Translations under genes and position numbers: made by a program | Shown here: in pieces, positions 1 to 6,571 of the stretch | Numbering within the stretch: the first letter of the stretch is position 1 | Layout: each line of letters opens with the position of its first letter | Notes under the pieces: model-generated | Told to the model about the DNA's origin: nothing | Databases searched by the model: none | What the model saw: only the letters and a program-made list of their open reading frames with translations | From: CBFDCQ01 sp965603355 | GTDB taxonomy: Bacteria; Hydrogenedentota; CAZGCA01; CBFDCQ01 | Direction: 5' to 3' | Assembly: GCA_965603355.1 (NCBI GenBank) | Contig: CBFDCQ010000068.1 | Coordinates: forward strand, 1 to 17,522 | Length of the DNA stretch: 17,522 nt

Positions 1-3
1 ATA

Positions 4-54
4 GAGGACATTTCTATCGAGCTCACAAGAGGACATTATCACGGAGCTATGACA
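4..54. mobile_element. Probable terminal end of an insertion sequence (tandem binding-type motifs)
   Basis: Two imperfect copies of one motif lie in tandem, at 4-24 and 29-49. Each begins GAGGACATT and ends in GAGCT about ten bases later; the second runs on into ATGACA, ending at 54. Read on the minus strand this gives an edge starting TGTCATAGCTC followed by repeated ATGTCCTC words. That resembles the tandem transposase-binding ends of some integrase-core (DDE) insertion sequences, which commonly terminate in TG...CA. No transposase is visible because the element would extend left of the window. The identification rests on resemblance only; it could be an unrelated tandem repeat. Confidence 0.4.
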
Positions 55-70
55 CGAAACGAGCTTGCGC

Positions 71-100
71 TTGAAAATGCGCAGTTCCATCTGCTATATT
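71..100 (+). promoter_or_regulatory. Sigma-70 type extended -10 promoter for the yebC-ruvCAB run
   Basis: TTGAAA at 71-76 and TATATT at 95-100 are separated by 18 bases. The -10 is preceded by TGC, which matches the extended -10 pattern. Transcription would begin near 106-108, leaving a leader of about 115 bases before yebC. No other equally good promoter is visible before queA, so it may serve yebC, ruvC, ruvA, ruvB and queH. Confidence 0.6.
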
Positions 101-223
101 AAGCGAGCGGCAGTGAATAAGTAGCGATAGACGAGCAAGCGCCTAAGGTTGGGGCCGGCGCGGTGTTAGTCAACCCCGGCCTAGCGCTTGCAGTTCGCGG
201 ACTATCTACAGGGGGAGAATCGC

Positions 224-979
224 ATGTCCGGTCACTCGAAATGGAGCTCAATCAAGCATAAGAAGGCCGCGGTTGACGCGAAACGGGGCAAGATCTTCTC
301 AAGACTTGCCAAGGAGATAGCGGTTGCGGCAAAAATCGGGGGCGGCGATCCAGGCGCAAACGCCCGGCTGCGAACCGTACTTGCGCAGGCAAGATCGGTA
401 AACATGCCTGCAACCAATGTCGAGAGAGCGATAAAGAAAGGTACGGGAGAGCTGCCCGGAGTCTCGTATGAGGAAGCCAGCTACGAGTGTTACGGTCCCG
501 GCGGTGTCGCAATACTCATGACCGCTCTGACGGACAACAAGAACCGTACGGTCGCGGAGCTGCGTCACATTATTGACAAACACAACGGCAGAATGGCAGG
601 AGCGGGTTCGGTAGCGTGGCTGTTCGAGAAGAAGGGGCTTATAGCGGTATCGAGGTCGGCGATGTCTGAGGACGACCTGCTCGAGGCCGCGCTCGAGGCC
701 GGCGCTGAGGACATTTCCACGGATGATGAGGATTCATACGAAATATATACGGCCCCCAAGGAGTTCGCGGCGGTCAAGGAGCAGCTTGAGGCTAAAGAGG
801 TACCTATTGAAACCGCTGAGTTGACCATGATTCCCAAGAGCACGGTCAAACTGTCGGGCAAGGAGGCAAAGCAGACGTTGACGCTTGTTGAGCTGCTCGA
901 AGATCACGACGATGTGCAGGAAGTGCACGCCAACTTTGACATCCCGAACGAGATCTTAGCGGAGATAGCGGGCGAGTAG
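224..979 (+). CDS. yebC: YebC/TACO1-family protein
   Basis: This 251-residue protein belongs to the YebC/TACO1/PmpR family. Members are known as DNA-binding transcription regulators, and more recently as ribosome-associated factors that help translation of proline-rich stretches. The sequence shows the hallmark start MSGHSKWSSIKHKKAAVDAKRG, followed by the GGGDPGANARLR and NMPATNVERAIKKG segments. The central CYGPGGVA stretch and the acidic C-terminal half (DDDVQEVHANFD-like region near residues 230-240) are also typical, and the length is normal. The ATG at 224 is chosen because it begins the family N-terminus and has a GGGGGAG ribosome site at 211-217; an in-frame TTG at 188 would add 12 non-conserved residues. 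The stop is immediately followed by the ruvC ATG, so the two are probably co-translated. YebC next to ruvCAB is a very common arrangement. Confidence 0.96.
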   Translation: MSGHSKWSSIKHKKAAVDAKRGKIFSRLAKEIAVAAKIGGGDPGANARLRTVLAQARSVNMPATNVERAIKKGTGELPGVSYEEASYECYGPGGVAILMTALTDNKNRTVAELRHIIDKHNGRMAGAGSVAWLFEKKGLIAVSRSAMSEDDLLEAALEAGAEDISTDDEDSYEIYTAPKEFAAVKEQLEAKEVPIETAELTMIPKSTVKLSGKEAKQTLTLVELLEDHDDVQEVHANFDIPNEILAEIAGE

Positions 980-1462
980 ATGAGGGTGATCGGGATTGAC
1001 CCGGGCACTGCCGTTACCGGGTACGGTGTAGTGGATTCACAAGGTAACCGTCTGGAAGCGGTAACATACGGTGTAATCCGAACCCGATCCGATCTTGCTG
1101 CTGCCAACAGGTTAGAGAAGATCTATGACGGCCTGAAAGAGATCATAGCCGAGCACAAGCCGCAAGTGGCTTCCATCGAGAAGTTGTTTGTCAGCAAGAA
1201 TCCCGCGGCCGCTCTTGCCGTGGGTCAGGCGCGCGGAGTTAGTATGCTGGCCGCGGTGACCTCGGGGTTGGAGGTGGTGGAGTTCTCGCCTGTTCAGGTC
1301 AAACAGGCGGTGGTCGGATACGGCAAGGCCGACAAGAGGCAGGTTCAGGAAATGGTGAAAGTGCTGCTCGGTTTGTCGGAGTTGCCCAGGCCTGACGACG
1401 CGGCAGACGGTCTGGCCCTTGCAATATGCCGATTGCACATGGCTCCAATCAAGGAAGACTAG
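980..1462 (+). CDS. ruvC: Crossover junction endodeoxyribonuclease RuvC
   Basis: RuvC is the dimeric, Mg-dependent nuclease that resolves Holliday junctions after branch migration by RuvAB. The 160-residue product begins MRVIGIDPGTAVTGYG, the RNase H-like fold start with catalytic Asp7. The second acidic residue is Glu67 in SIEKLF, and the final pair are Asp140 and Asp143 in the PDDAADGLALAICRLH segment. This matches the four-acidic-residue site of the family, with the usual three-residue spacing of the last pair. Length is slightly short of E. coli RuvC (173) but complete. The ATG directly follows the yebC stop without a spacer, indicating translational coupling. ruvA follows after 18 bases. 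Confidence 0.97.
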   Translation: MRVIGIDPGTAVTGYGVVDSQGNRLEAVTYGVIRTRSDLAAANRLEKIYDGLKEIIAEHKPQVASIEKLFVSKNPAAALAVGQARGVSMLAAVTSGLEVVEFSPVQVKQAVVGYGKADKRQVQEMVKVLLGLSELPRPDDAADGLALAICRLHMAPIKED

Positions 1463-1480
1463 GCGGAAGGCGCTGCCACA

Positions 1481-2074
1481 GTGTACGCGTATCTCAAAGG
1501 GACGGTAGAGCGAAAGACGCGTGAGGGCGTCGAGCTGGACGTCAACGGTGTCGGCTACCTGGTTTTCGTGCCGCTCTCAACCTACTCGAAGCTGCCGTCG
1601 GACGGCGCCGCCCCTGTCAAGCTCTTCACGCACATGAACGTGCGCGAGGACGCGATAGACCTGTACGGTTTTCTGACGCTGGAGGAGAAGCAGCTGTTTG
1701 AACTGCTTCTTTCGGTGACCGGCGTAGGGCCGAAGGTAGCCCTGGCGGTGCTCTCAGGTCTGACGCCGGCCAGGTTCCGCAACGCTATCATGCAGAGCGA
1801 CGTCGCGGCGCTTTCGAGCATCAGCGGAATCGGCAAGAAGACTGCTCAGAGGATCATCCTGGAGGTCAAGAACAAGCTGGGCGAGGAGACTGAGATAGCC
1901 AAGGTCCTCGGCGAGGAAGGAGACGCGCTGCGTGACAGCGACGTCGTCCGCGCGCTGGTGTCGTTGGGGTGCACGCTTTCTCAGGCGAAGAATGCTGTCA
2001 AGAAGGCAAGTGCGGAAGTGCCGGAGGGCGCGGCCATAGAGGAACAGATAAGGATAGCGCTCAAATACGTGTAG
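1481..2074 (+). CDS. ruvA: Holliday junction DNA helicase subunit RuvA
   Basis: RuvA binds four-way junctions as a tetramer and loads the RuvB motor. The 197-residue protein has the N-terminal OB-fold (MYAYLKGTVERK... VNGVGYLVFVP), then two helix-hairpin-helix motifs (SVTGVGPKVALAVLSGL near residue 80 and SISGIGKKTAQRIILEVK near 110). After an acidic linker comes the small C-terminal domain III (DVVRALVSLGCTLSQAKNAVKK) that contacts RuvB. It starts at GTG; a GGCGGAAGG stretch upstream (1462-1470) is a plausible ribosome site. Oddity: the TAG stop lies inside a GTAGGGGC word at 2071-2078 that looks like the edge of an interspersed palindrome. The repeat may have supplied or reshaped the 3' end, although protein length is normal. 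Confidence 0.97.
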   Translation: MYAYLKGTVERKTREGVELDVNGVGYLVFVPLSTYSKLPSDGAAPVKLFTHMNVREDAIDLYGFLTLEEKQLFELLLSVTGVGPKVALAVLSGLTPARFRNAIMQSDVAALSSISGIGKKTAQRIILEVKNKLGEETEIAKVLGEEGDALRDSDVVRALVSLGCTLSQAKNAVKKASAEVPEGAAIEEQIRIALKYV

Positions 2075-2091
2075 GGGCCTGGCACGGCTCC
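2071..2091 (+). repeat. Degenerate REP-like unit overlapping the ruvA stop codon
   Basis: The unit starts with GTAG (2071-2074) followed by an imperfect hairpin: GGGGCC at 2074-2079 and GGCTCC at 2086-2091, with one G-U type mismatch and a six-base loop. The GTAGGGGC edge is the same as in the clear units at 14182 and, on the other strand, at 5049 and 14114. With the minus-oriented unit at 2098-2125 it makes an inverted pair. It is more degenerate than the others, hence the modest confidence. Confidence 0.4.
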
Positions 2092-2097
2092 GGAGGC

Positions 2098-2125
2098 GGC
2101 AGACAGGAATGTCTGCCCCACCATC
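2098..2125 (-). repeat. Interspersed palindromic repeat, family A, copy 1 (ruvA-ruvB spacer)
   Basis: The core is GGCAGACAGGAATGTCTGCC, a perfect 7-bp inverted repeat (2098-2104 with 2111-2117) around a six-base loop. It is followed by CCACCATC. The whole 28 bases recur identically at 14117-14144, twelve kilobases away, so this is an interspersed repeat rather than a chance hairpin. On the minus strand the hairpin is preceded by GGTGGGG, close to the GTAGGGG edge of the other families. It lies wholly upstream of the ruvB start chosen here. Confidence 0.85.
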
Positions 2126-2159
2126 GATCGGCAGCAGCGCAACTGGAAACTGGGATCAT

Positions 2160-3224
2160 ATGGACGAGATAGAGCAGGTTATAAACCCTAGACCGATCCA
2201 CGAGGAGGAGGAGTACGAGCTCCGTCTGCGTCCGGAACGGCTCGACGATTTCCCCGGTCAGGAGGCGATCAAGGAGAAGCTGCGCATCTCGATCGCGGCG
2301 GCGCAGCAGCGCGGTGAACCTCTCGACCACATGCTTTTCTGCGGCCCGCCCGGTCTCGGCAAGACAACGCTCGCATACATAGTCGCCAAAGAGATGGGTG
2401 TGAACGTCCTTGCAACATCGGGCCCCGTCATTGAGAGGCAGGCCGACCTCTCAGCGTTGTTAACCGGGCTGGAACACGGCGACGTTATGTTCATCGACGA
2501 GGTTCACCGGCTCAATCACATCGTCGAGGAAATGCTTTACGGTGCGATGGAGGATTATCGGGTCGACATAATGCTGGGCAAAGGACCTACGGCACGCTCC
2601 GTAAGGTTGAGCCTGGCGCCGTTCACGCTCATAGGAGCAACGACGCGGGCCGGTCTTCTCACGGCACCGCTCCGCGCGCGTTTCGGCGACACGAGTCGTC
2701 TATCGTTCTACAACGTCGAAGAGCTGACCACGATAGTGAAGCGCTCCGCAAAGGTAATCGATGTCGTGATAGACGCCGATGGTGCCCGGGAGATTGCGCG
2801 CCGATCGCGAGGCACACCTCGGATAGCCAACCGGCTGTTGAGGCGTATACGAGACTACGCGCAGGTGAAGGGCGATGGCAAGATCAACCCCGCTGTCGCG
2901 GACAAGGCGCTCGAGATGCTCGGAGTGGACGAGCGCGGACTCGACGACATGGATAAGACCATTATAACGACCATCATCGCGAAGTTTTCCGGTGGACCCG
3001 TAGGCGTTAACAGCCTCGCGGTCGCTGTCGGGGAGGAATCCGACACGATCGAGGAGGTGTACGAACCTTACCTCATCCAGGCGGGCTACATCAAGCGAAC
3101 GTCGAGCGGCAGGGTTGCCACGGAGCTGGCCCACAGACACTTTGGAGCGGCACCGCCCGGTAAACAGCGCCAACTCTGGACGGGCAGCGACGTGTCGGGC
3201 GACACCGGTGAGCCCGCGTCATGA
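2160..3224 (+). CDS. ruvB: Holliday junction branch migration ATPase RuvB
   Basis: RuvB is the hexameric AAA+ motor that drives branch migration on RuvA-bound junctions. From the ATG at 2160 the protein has 354 residues, the usual size. Visible motifs are LRPERLDDFPGQ near residue 23, Walker A GPPGLGKTT (62-70), Walker B FIDEVHR (111-117), sensor 1 GATTRAG (159-165) and the arginine-finger region PLRARFG (170-176). A C-terminal winged helix contains GYIKRTSSGRVAT. An in-frame upstream ATG at 2109 would add 17 residues, but these are encoded partly by the palindromic repeat at 2098-2125 and are unlike any RuvB N-terminus, so it is rejected. The stop overlaps the queH start (ATGA), which indicates coupling. 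Confidence 0.96.
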   Translation: MDEIEQVINPRPIHEEEEYELRLRPERLDDFPGQEAIKEKLRISIAAAQQRGEPLDHMLFCGPPGLGKTTLAYIVAKEMGVNVLATSGPVIERQADLSALLTGLEHGDVMFIDEVHRLNHIVEEMLYGAMEDYRVDIMLGKGPTARSVRLSLAPFTLIGATTRAGLLTAPLRARFGDTSRLSFYNVEELTTIVKRSAKVIDVVIDADGAREIARRSRGTPRIANRLLRRIRDYAQVKGDGKINPAVADKALEMLGVDERGLDDMDKTIITTIIAKFSGGPVGVNSLAVAVGEESDTIEEVYEPYLIQAGYIKRTSSGRVATELAHRHFGAAPPGKQRQLWTGSDVSGDTGEPAS

Positions 3225-3748
3225 ATGTTTTGCTTCACATATGCTGCGGCCCGTGCGCGGCGGGTCCTGTTGAACTGCTCAGGGAGGAGGGAAACTCGGT
3301 TTCATGTTTCTTCTTCAACCCGAACGTTCACCCTTACACCGAGCACGAGAGACGGCTGGAGGCCGCGCGGAAGTTCTGCGAGGTGGCCGGCGTTGAGCTG
3401 GTCGGTGAACCCGTCTACGAGCTGGATCAGTTCCTGCGCGCGATCGTACGTCATGAGGAGGAGCGGTGCCCGATATGCTACCGTTACCGTCTAGAGCGAG
3501 TGGCGTCTCTGGCAAAACAGTCCGGTTTCGACGCATTCTCGACCACATTGCTGGTCAGCCCGCATCAGAAACATGACGTCATCAAGGAGATTGGACGAGA
3601 TATTGGAGAGAGAGAACAGATAGAGTTCTACGATAGGGACTTTCGTCCTGTGTGGAAGCGTGGACGCGAGATAGCCAAAGAGATGGATCTCTACCGGCAG
3701 CAGTACTGCGGATGCGTCTACAGCGAGAAGGAAAGGTATTTGCGCTAG
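3221..3748 (+). CDS. queH: Epoxyqueuosine reductase QueH (DUF208 family)
   Basis: QueH performs the last step of queuosine synthesis, reducing epoxyqueuosine to queuosine in tRNA. It is an iron-sulfur enzyme unrelated to cobalamin-dependent QueG. The 175-residue protein shows the family signature cysteines: HICCGPC at Cys8, Cys9 and Cys12, CPICYRYR at Cys83 and Cys86, and YCGCVYSE at Cys163 and Cys165. It also has the conserved FFFNPNVHP (30-38) and STTLLVSPHQKH (107-118) segments. These cysteines provide the [4Fe-4S] and second-metal ligands known in the family. The start overlaps the ruvB stop by four bases (ATGA), so it is translated as the last gene of the ruv operon. Its pathway partners queA and tgt follow downstream, behind a possible terminator and a fresh promoter. 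Confidence 0.93.
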   Translation: MNVLLHICCGPCAAGPVELLREEGNSVSCFFFNPNVHPYTEHERRLEAARKFCEVAGVELVGEPVYELDQFLRAIVRHEEERCPICYRYRLERVASLAKQSGFDAFSTTLLVSPHQKHDVIKEIGRDIGEREQIEFYDRDFRPVWKRGREIAKEMDLYRQQYCGCVYSEKERYLR

Positions 3749-3778
3749 CCCGGGCGGCGGATTGGCGAAGGTGGTCGA

Positions 3779-3810
3779 CGGCCTCATGCCCGGGCCGCGT
3801 TTGTTTTTTT
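3779..3810 (+). terminator. Possible Rho-independent terminator after queH
   Basis: A five-base stem, CGGCC (3779-3783) with GGCCG (3793-3797), has a nine-base loop. It is followed by a T-rich run, TTTGTTTTTTT, at 3800-3810, by far the longest T-tract in the window. The stem is short, so termination strength is uncertain. It would end the yebC-to-queH transcript about 60 bases after the queH stop. Confidence 0.45.
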
Positions 3811-3839
3811 GACGGATGTGGTGCTGATGTGGATGTAAT
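3809..3839 (+). promoter_or_regulatory. Candidate promoter for queA-tgt
   Basis: TTGACG (3809-3814) and TGTAAT (3834-3839) each match five of six consensus bases. The 19-base spacer is longer than ideal. It sits directly after the T-run of the candidate terminator and 48 bases before queA, so together they would mark a transcription-unit boundary inside the queuosine gene set. Confidence 0.35.
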
Positions 3840-3844
3840 CCGCA

Positions 3845-3864
3845 GGGCGGTTCGCAAACCGCCC
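3845..3864. repeat. Interspersed palindromic repeat, family B, copy 1
   Basis: GGGCGGTTCGCAAACCGCCC forms a perfect 8-bp inverted repeat (3845-3852 with 3857-3864) around CGCA. Related units with the same GGGCGGTTCGCG arm occur at 14091-14114 and 14239-14262, and a decayed one at 10243-10266. The CTAC edge found in the other copies is here CATAG, so the edge appears degenerate. It lies in the 5' leader of queA. Confidence 0.75.
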
Positions 3865-3887
3865 ATAGAGAGCCAAAGGGCAGACGG

Positions 3888-4952
3888 ATGGACGTTTCAG
3901 GAACCTCTTGTTCGCTGAAAGATTACGATTACGAGCTGCCGGAGGAGCTTGTCGCGCAGCGTCCAGCACCCGAGCGCGGCGGTTCGCGCCTTATGGCGGT
4001 AGACAGGGGCTCGGGTGAGATAGCGACGCGTCGCTTCAGCGAGATCCCGGCACTTCTCAAACCGGATGACTGTGTTGTTCTCAACGATACGAAGGTCATA
4101 CCGGCGCGGCTCAGGGCGCGAAAAGTCCTCGGTGAACCGGACACCGGCACCGGTGCTCAGGTCGAGGTTGTGCTCCTTAGAGAGCGGGATGACGGCGCCT
4201 GGGAGGCCCTGGTGAAACGTGGCAGGCGCGTGAAAGCCGGCGCGAAACTCGTGTTCGGCACGCGTTGGCACGCAACCGTTGAAGAGGTGACGCCGTCGGG
4301 AGCAAGGGTCTTGCGGTTCGAGAACGACTGCGCATGGAAGGTTATCGAAGCGCTCGGTGAAGTCCCGCTGCCGCCGTATATTGAACGGGACGAGCCGGAC
4401 GAGTTCGACAGAGAACGTTACCAGACCGTGTACGCGAGGGTGCCGGGCGCGGTGGCCGCGCCCACTGCGGGGCTGCATTTTACTCAGGAGATGCTTGATG
4501 CGGTGTCAGCGCACGGCATCTCGGTTGCGTACGTCACTCTCCACGTGAGTTACGGCACGTTCCGCCCGATCGCCGCGGAGGATATAAGCGAGCACCAGGT
4601 GGAGACGGAGTACTTCAAAATGAGCGCGGAAAGCGTAAAGACTATCCACAACGCAAAGGAGTCTGGCGGAAGGATCGTTGCAGTTGGCACGACAACGTGT
4701 CGGGTGTTAGAGACATGCGCGCGCGGCGGCAGTCTGGAACCCTCGGATGGATGGACGGACCTGTACATCCGGCCGCCGTTCGAGTTTCGCGTGGTCGATG
4801 CGCTTCTAACCAACTTTCACCTTCCGCGCAGCTCCTTATTTGTGCTAGTGTGCGCGTTTGCGGGCCGCGAGCTGATGCTGGAAGCATATGAGCGGGCGAC
4901 CTTCGAAAAGTACAGGTTCTACAGTTATGGAGATGCAATGTTGATATTGTAG
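3888..4952 (+). CDS. queA: S-adenosylmethionine:tRNA ribosyltransferase-isomerase QueA
   Basis: QueA transfers and isomerises the ribosyl part of S-adenosylmethionine onto 7-aminomethyl-7-deazaguanine in tRNA, producing epoxyqueuosine. The 354-residue product is the size of E. coli QueA. Recognisable blocks are LKDYDYELPEELVAQRP near the N-terminus, CVVLNDTKVIPARL (about 63-76), GAVAAPTAGLHFT (about 188-200), YVTLHVSYGTFRPI and RIVAVGTTTCRVLE. The C-terminal DLYIRPPFEFRVVDALLTNF and LPRSSLFVLVCAFAG blocks are also present. The ATG at 3888 gives a nine-residue leader before the conserved LKDYDYELPEEL; its ribosome site (AAGGG, 3876-3880) is weak. It sits between QueH and Tgt, the two other queuosine enzymes. 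Two palindromic repeats separate it from tgt. Confidence 0.96.
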   Translation: MDVSGTSCSLKDYDYELPEELVAQRPAPERGGSRLMAVDRGSGEIATRRFSEIPALLKPDDCVVLNDTKVIPARLRARKVLGEPDTGTGAQVEVVLLRERDDGAWEALVKRGRRVKAGAKLVFGTRWHATVEEVTPSGARVLRFENDCAWKVIEALGEVPLPPYIERDEPDEFDRERYQTVYARVPGAVAAPTAGLHFTQEMLDAVSAHGISVAYVTLHVSYGTFRPIAAEDISEHQVETEYFKMSAESVKTIHNAKESGGRIVAVGTTTCRVLETCARGGSLEPSDGWTDLYIRPPFEFRVVDALLTNFHLPRSSLFVLVCAFAGRELMLEAYERATFEKYRFYSYGDAMLIL

Positions 4953-4983
4953 AGACTGTTTCGCGGGATCCTTTCTCCGACAG

Positions 4984-5007
4984 GTAGGACGGGCATCTTG
5001 CCCGTCC
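4984..5007 (+). repeat. Interspersed palindromic repeat, family D (queA-tgt spacer)
   Basis: GTAG at 4984-4987 leads into a perfect 8-bp inverted repeat, GGACGGGC (4987-4994) with GCCCGTCC (5000-5007), loop ATCTT. It is the only copy of this core in the window, but it has the same GTAGG edge as families B and C. Together with the oppositely oriented unit at 5026-5049 it forms an inverted pair with GTAG tetranucleotides at both outer ends. Confidence 0.75.
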
Positions 5008-5025
5008 CCGCATTCGGACGTGTCA

Positions 5026-5049
5026 GGGCGCAGCAAGCAGCGCCCCTAC
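5026..5049 (-). repeat. Interspersed palindromic repeat, family C, copy 1 (queA-tgt spacer)
   Basis: The hairpin arms GGGCGC (5026-5031) and GCGCCC (5040-5045) flank the loop AGCAAGCA, followed by CTAC at 5046-5049. Read on the minus strand it is GTAG plus hairpin. The 24 bases are the exact reverse complement of 14182-14205. It ends 20 bases before the tgt start. Confidence 0.85.
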
Positions 5050-5069
5050 TCGACACAGGAAGGCTGGCA

Positions 5070-6173
5070 GTGAAGTTCGAGATAGTAGCGACAGATACCG
5101 GTTCGCACGCGCGCGCAGGTGTTGTCCACACGCCGCATGGCGCGATTGAAACGCCGGCCTTCATGCCGGTCGGGACGCAGGCCTCGGTGAAAACCGTGTC
5201 ATCCGACGAACTCCGGGATGTGCGCGCGCGAATCATACTGAGCAACGCGTATCACCTGTACCTTCGTCCCGGCCACGAACTCGTGGCTGAAGCTGGCGGG
5301 CTGCACGGGTTCATGAACTGGTCGGGCCCGATCCTGACGGACAGCGGCGGGTTTCAGGTGTTCAGTCTTGCCACCCTGAACGAGGTCACCGATGACGGTG
5401 TCAGGTTTCAGTCGCATATAGACGGTTCGCGCCACTTCTTAACCCCTGAACTTGCCATAGAAGTGCAGGAGGCGCTCGGCGCCGACATTGCTGTCAGCCT
5501 CGACGAATGTGTACCTCACGGCGCCGACCGACAACGTGTGGAGCGGTCGGTGAGCAGAACGATCCAGTGGGCGAAACGCTGCGTATCAGCCAAGAGAAAT
5601 GACGACCAAGCCTTGTTCGGCGTGATCCAGGGCGGTACATACCGTGACCTGAGATTGAGATGCGTCGAGCATATTGCCGCGATGGATTTCGACGGGTACG
5701 CCATCGGCGGAGTGAGTGTCGGCGAGCCAAAGCAGAATGTGTATGAGGTAAGCGAGTATACAGCTCGCGCGTTGCCCGAAGACAAGCCGCGCCACCTGAT
5801 GGGCGTCGGACCGCCGGAAGACATATTCGAAGCCGTCGAGCGAGGTATTGACATGTTCGACTGCGTAATGCCCACCAGAAACGCCCGTAACGGCTCGCTT
5901 CTCACACGATGGGGAAGAGCCAACATAGAGAACAAACAGTACGAGCGGGATTTTCGCCCCGTGGACGAGGAATGCCGCTGCTATACGTGTCGCAACCACT
6001 CGAGAGCGTACCTCAGACACCTGTACAAATCGGGCGAAATCCTTGCACTTCGCCTTAACACTTTACACAATCTCAGTTTCATGCTAGAATTATGCGAAAA
6101 AATTCGGGGCAGTATCGTTCGAGGCACTTTCAGCGCGTACAAGAAAGAGTTCCTGTCCTCGTACAGACACTGA
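5070..6173 (+). CDS. tgt: tRNA-guanine transglycosylase
   Basis: Tgt exchanges the wobble guanine of GUN-anticodon tRNAs for the queuosine precursor preQ1. The 367-residue protein shows the catalytic base Asp91 in TDSGGFQVFSL and the substrate loop LFGVIQGGTY (182-191). GYAIGGVSVGE (209-219), nucleophile Asp264 in MFDCVMPTRNARNG, and zinc ligands Cys302, Cys304, Cys307 and His333 are also present. The ligands fall at the same numbers as in the E. coli enzyme, supporting the chosen start. That start is a GTG at 5070 with AGGAAGG at 5057-5063. A longer open frame from 4998 exists, but its extra 24 residues are translated from two palindromic repeats and are not credible. QueA lies just upstream, so preQ1 insertion and its conversion are encoded together. 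Confidence 0.97.
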   Translation: MKFEIVATDTGSHARAGVVHTPHGAIETPAFMPVGTQASVKTVSSDELRDVRARIILSNAYHLYLRPGHELVAEAGGLHGFMNWSGPILTDSGGFQVFSLATLNEVTDDGVRFQSHIDGSRHFLTPELAIEVQEALGADIAVSLDECVPHGADRQRVERSVSRTIQWAKRCVSAKRNDDQALFGVIQGGTYRDLRLRCVEHIAAMDFDGYAIGGVSVGEPKQNVYEVSEYTARALPEDKPRHLMGVGPPEDIFEAVERGIDMFDCVMPTRNARNGSLLTRWGRANIENKQYERDFRPVDEECRCYTCRNHSRAYLRHLYKSGEILALRLNTLHNLSFMLELCEKIRGSIVRGTFSAYKKEFLSSYRH

Positions 6174-6231
6174 ACCGGTAGCAAGAGCCTTGTTGCACGT
6201 ACGTCGAAGAGGCAATAGGACCTAGACTGAA

Positions 6232-6239
6232 AAGGAGGT
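6232..6239 (+). promoter_or_regulatory. Strong Shine-Dalgarno that fixes the TTG start of yajC
   Basis: AAGGAGGT is a near-perfect anti-16S match and is followed five bases later by TTG at 6245. No ATG or GTG lies at a suitable distance in the yajC frame, so the TTG is taken as the initiation codon. Confidence 0.8.
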
Positions 6240-6244
6240 AATCT

Positions 6245-6571
6245 TTGTTCTGGTCAATTGTACAAGCAGCCACGGATACAACCCCGTCCACTCAGCCAAA
6301 CTTGCTCCAGAGTCCCATGGTTCCCATAGTGCTGATGCTAGTCGTTTTCTGGTTTCTGCTGATACGGCCTCAAACGAAGAAGCAGAAGGAACACCAGGCG
6401 ATGGTCGCTGGTCTGAAGAAGGGAGACCAGGTGATCACGAACGGCGGCGTCTATGGTAAGGTCGTGGGCGTGAGCGACAGGGTGATTGTGTTACGGATTT
6501 CTGATAACGTAAAGATCGAGGTAGCAAAACAGTGCGTCGCGTCGTTCCAGCCAACGCAACCTGAGGAGTAG
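6245..6571 (+). CDS. yajC: Sec translocon accessory protein YajC
   Basis: YajC is a small single-pass membrane protein associated with SecDF and the Sec channel. The 108-residue product has a short polar N-terminus, one strong membrane segment, VPIVLMLVVFWFLLIRP (about residues 26-42), and a cytoplasmic basic stretch, QTKKQKEHQAMVAGLKKGDQ. The conserved VITNGGVYGKVVGV block and a C-terminal beta-rich domain follow. This order and length are typical of the family. It begins with TTG, supported by the AAGGAGGT site 5 bases upstream. secDF follows after 110 bases in which no other gene or clear signal is seen. The tgt-yajC-secD-secF order is widely conserved in bacteria. Confidence 0.95.
   Translation: MFWSIVQAATDTTPSTQPNLLQSPMVPIVLMLVVFWFLLIRPQTKKQKEHQAMVAGLKKGDQVITNGGVYGKVVGVSDRVIVLRISDNVKIEVAKQCVASFQPTQPEE

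Noticed and set aside
147..184. GC-rich inverted words (GGCCGG/CCGGCC) just before yebC, considered as a riboswitch or terminator
   Set aside because: The stem is only six bases with a long loop, there is no T-run, and it does not match a known leader structure.
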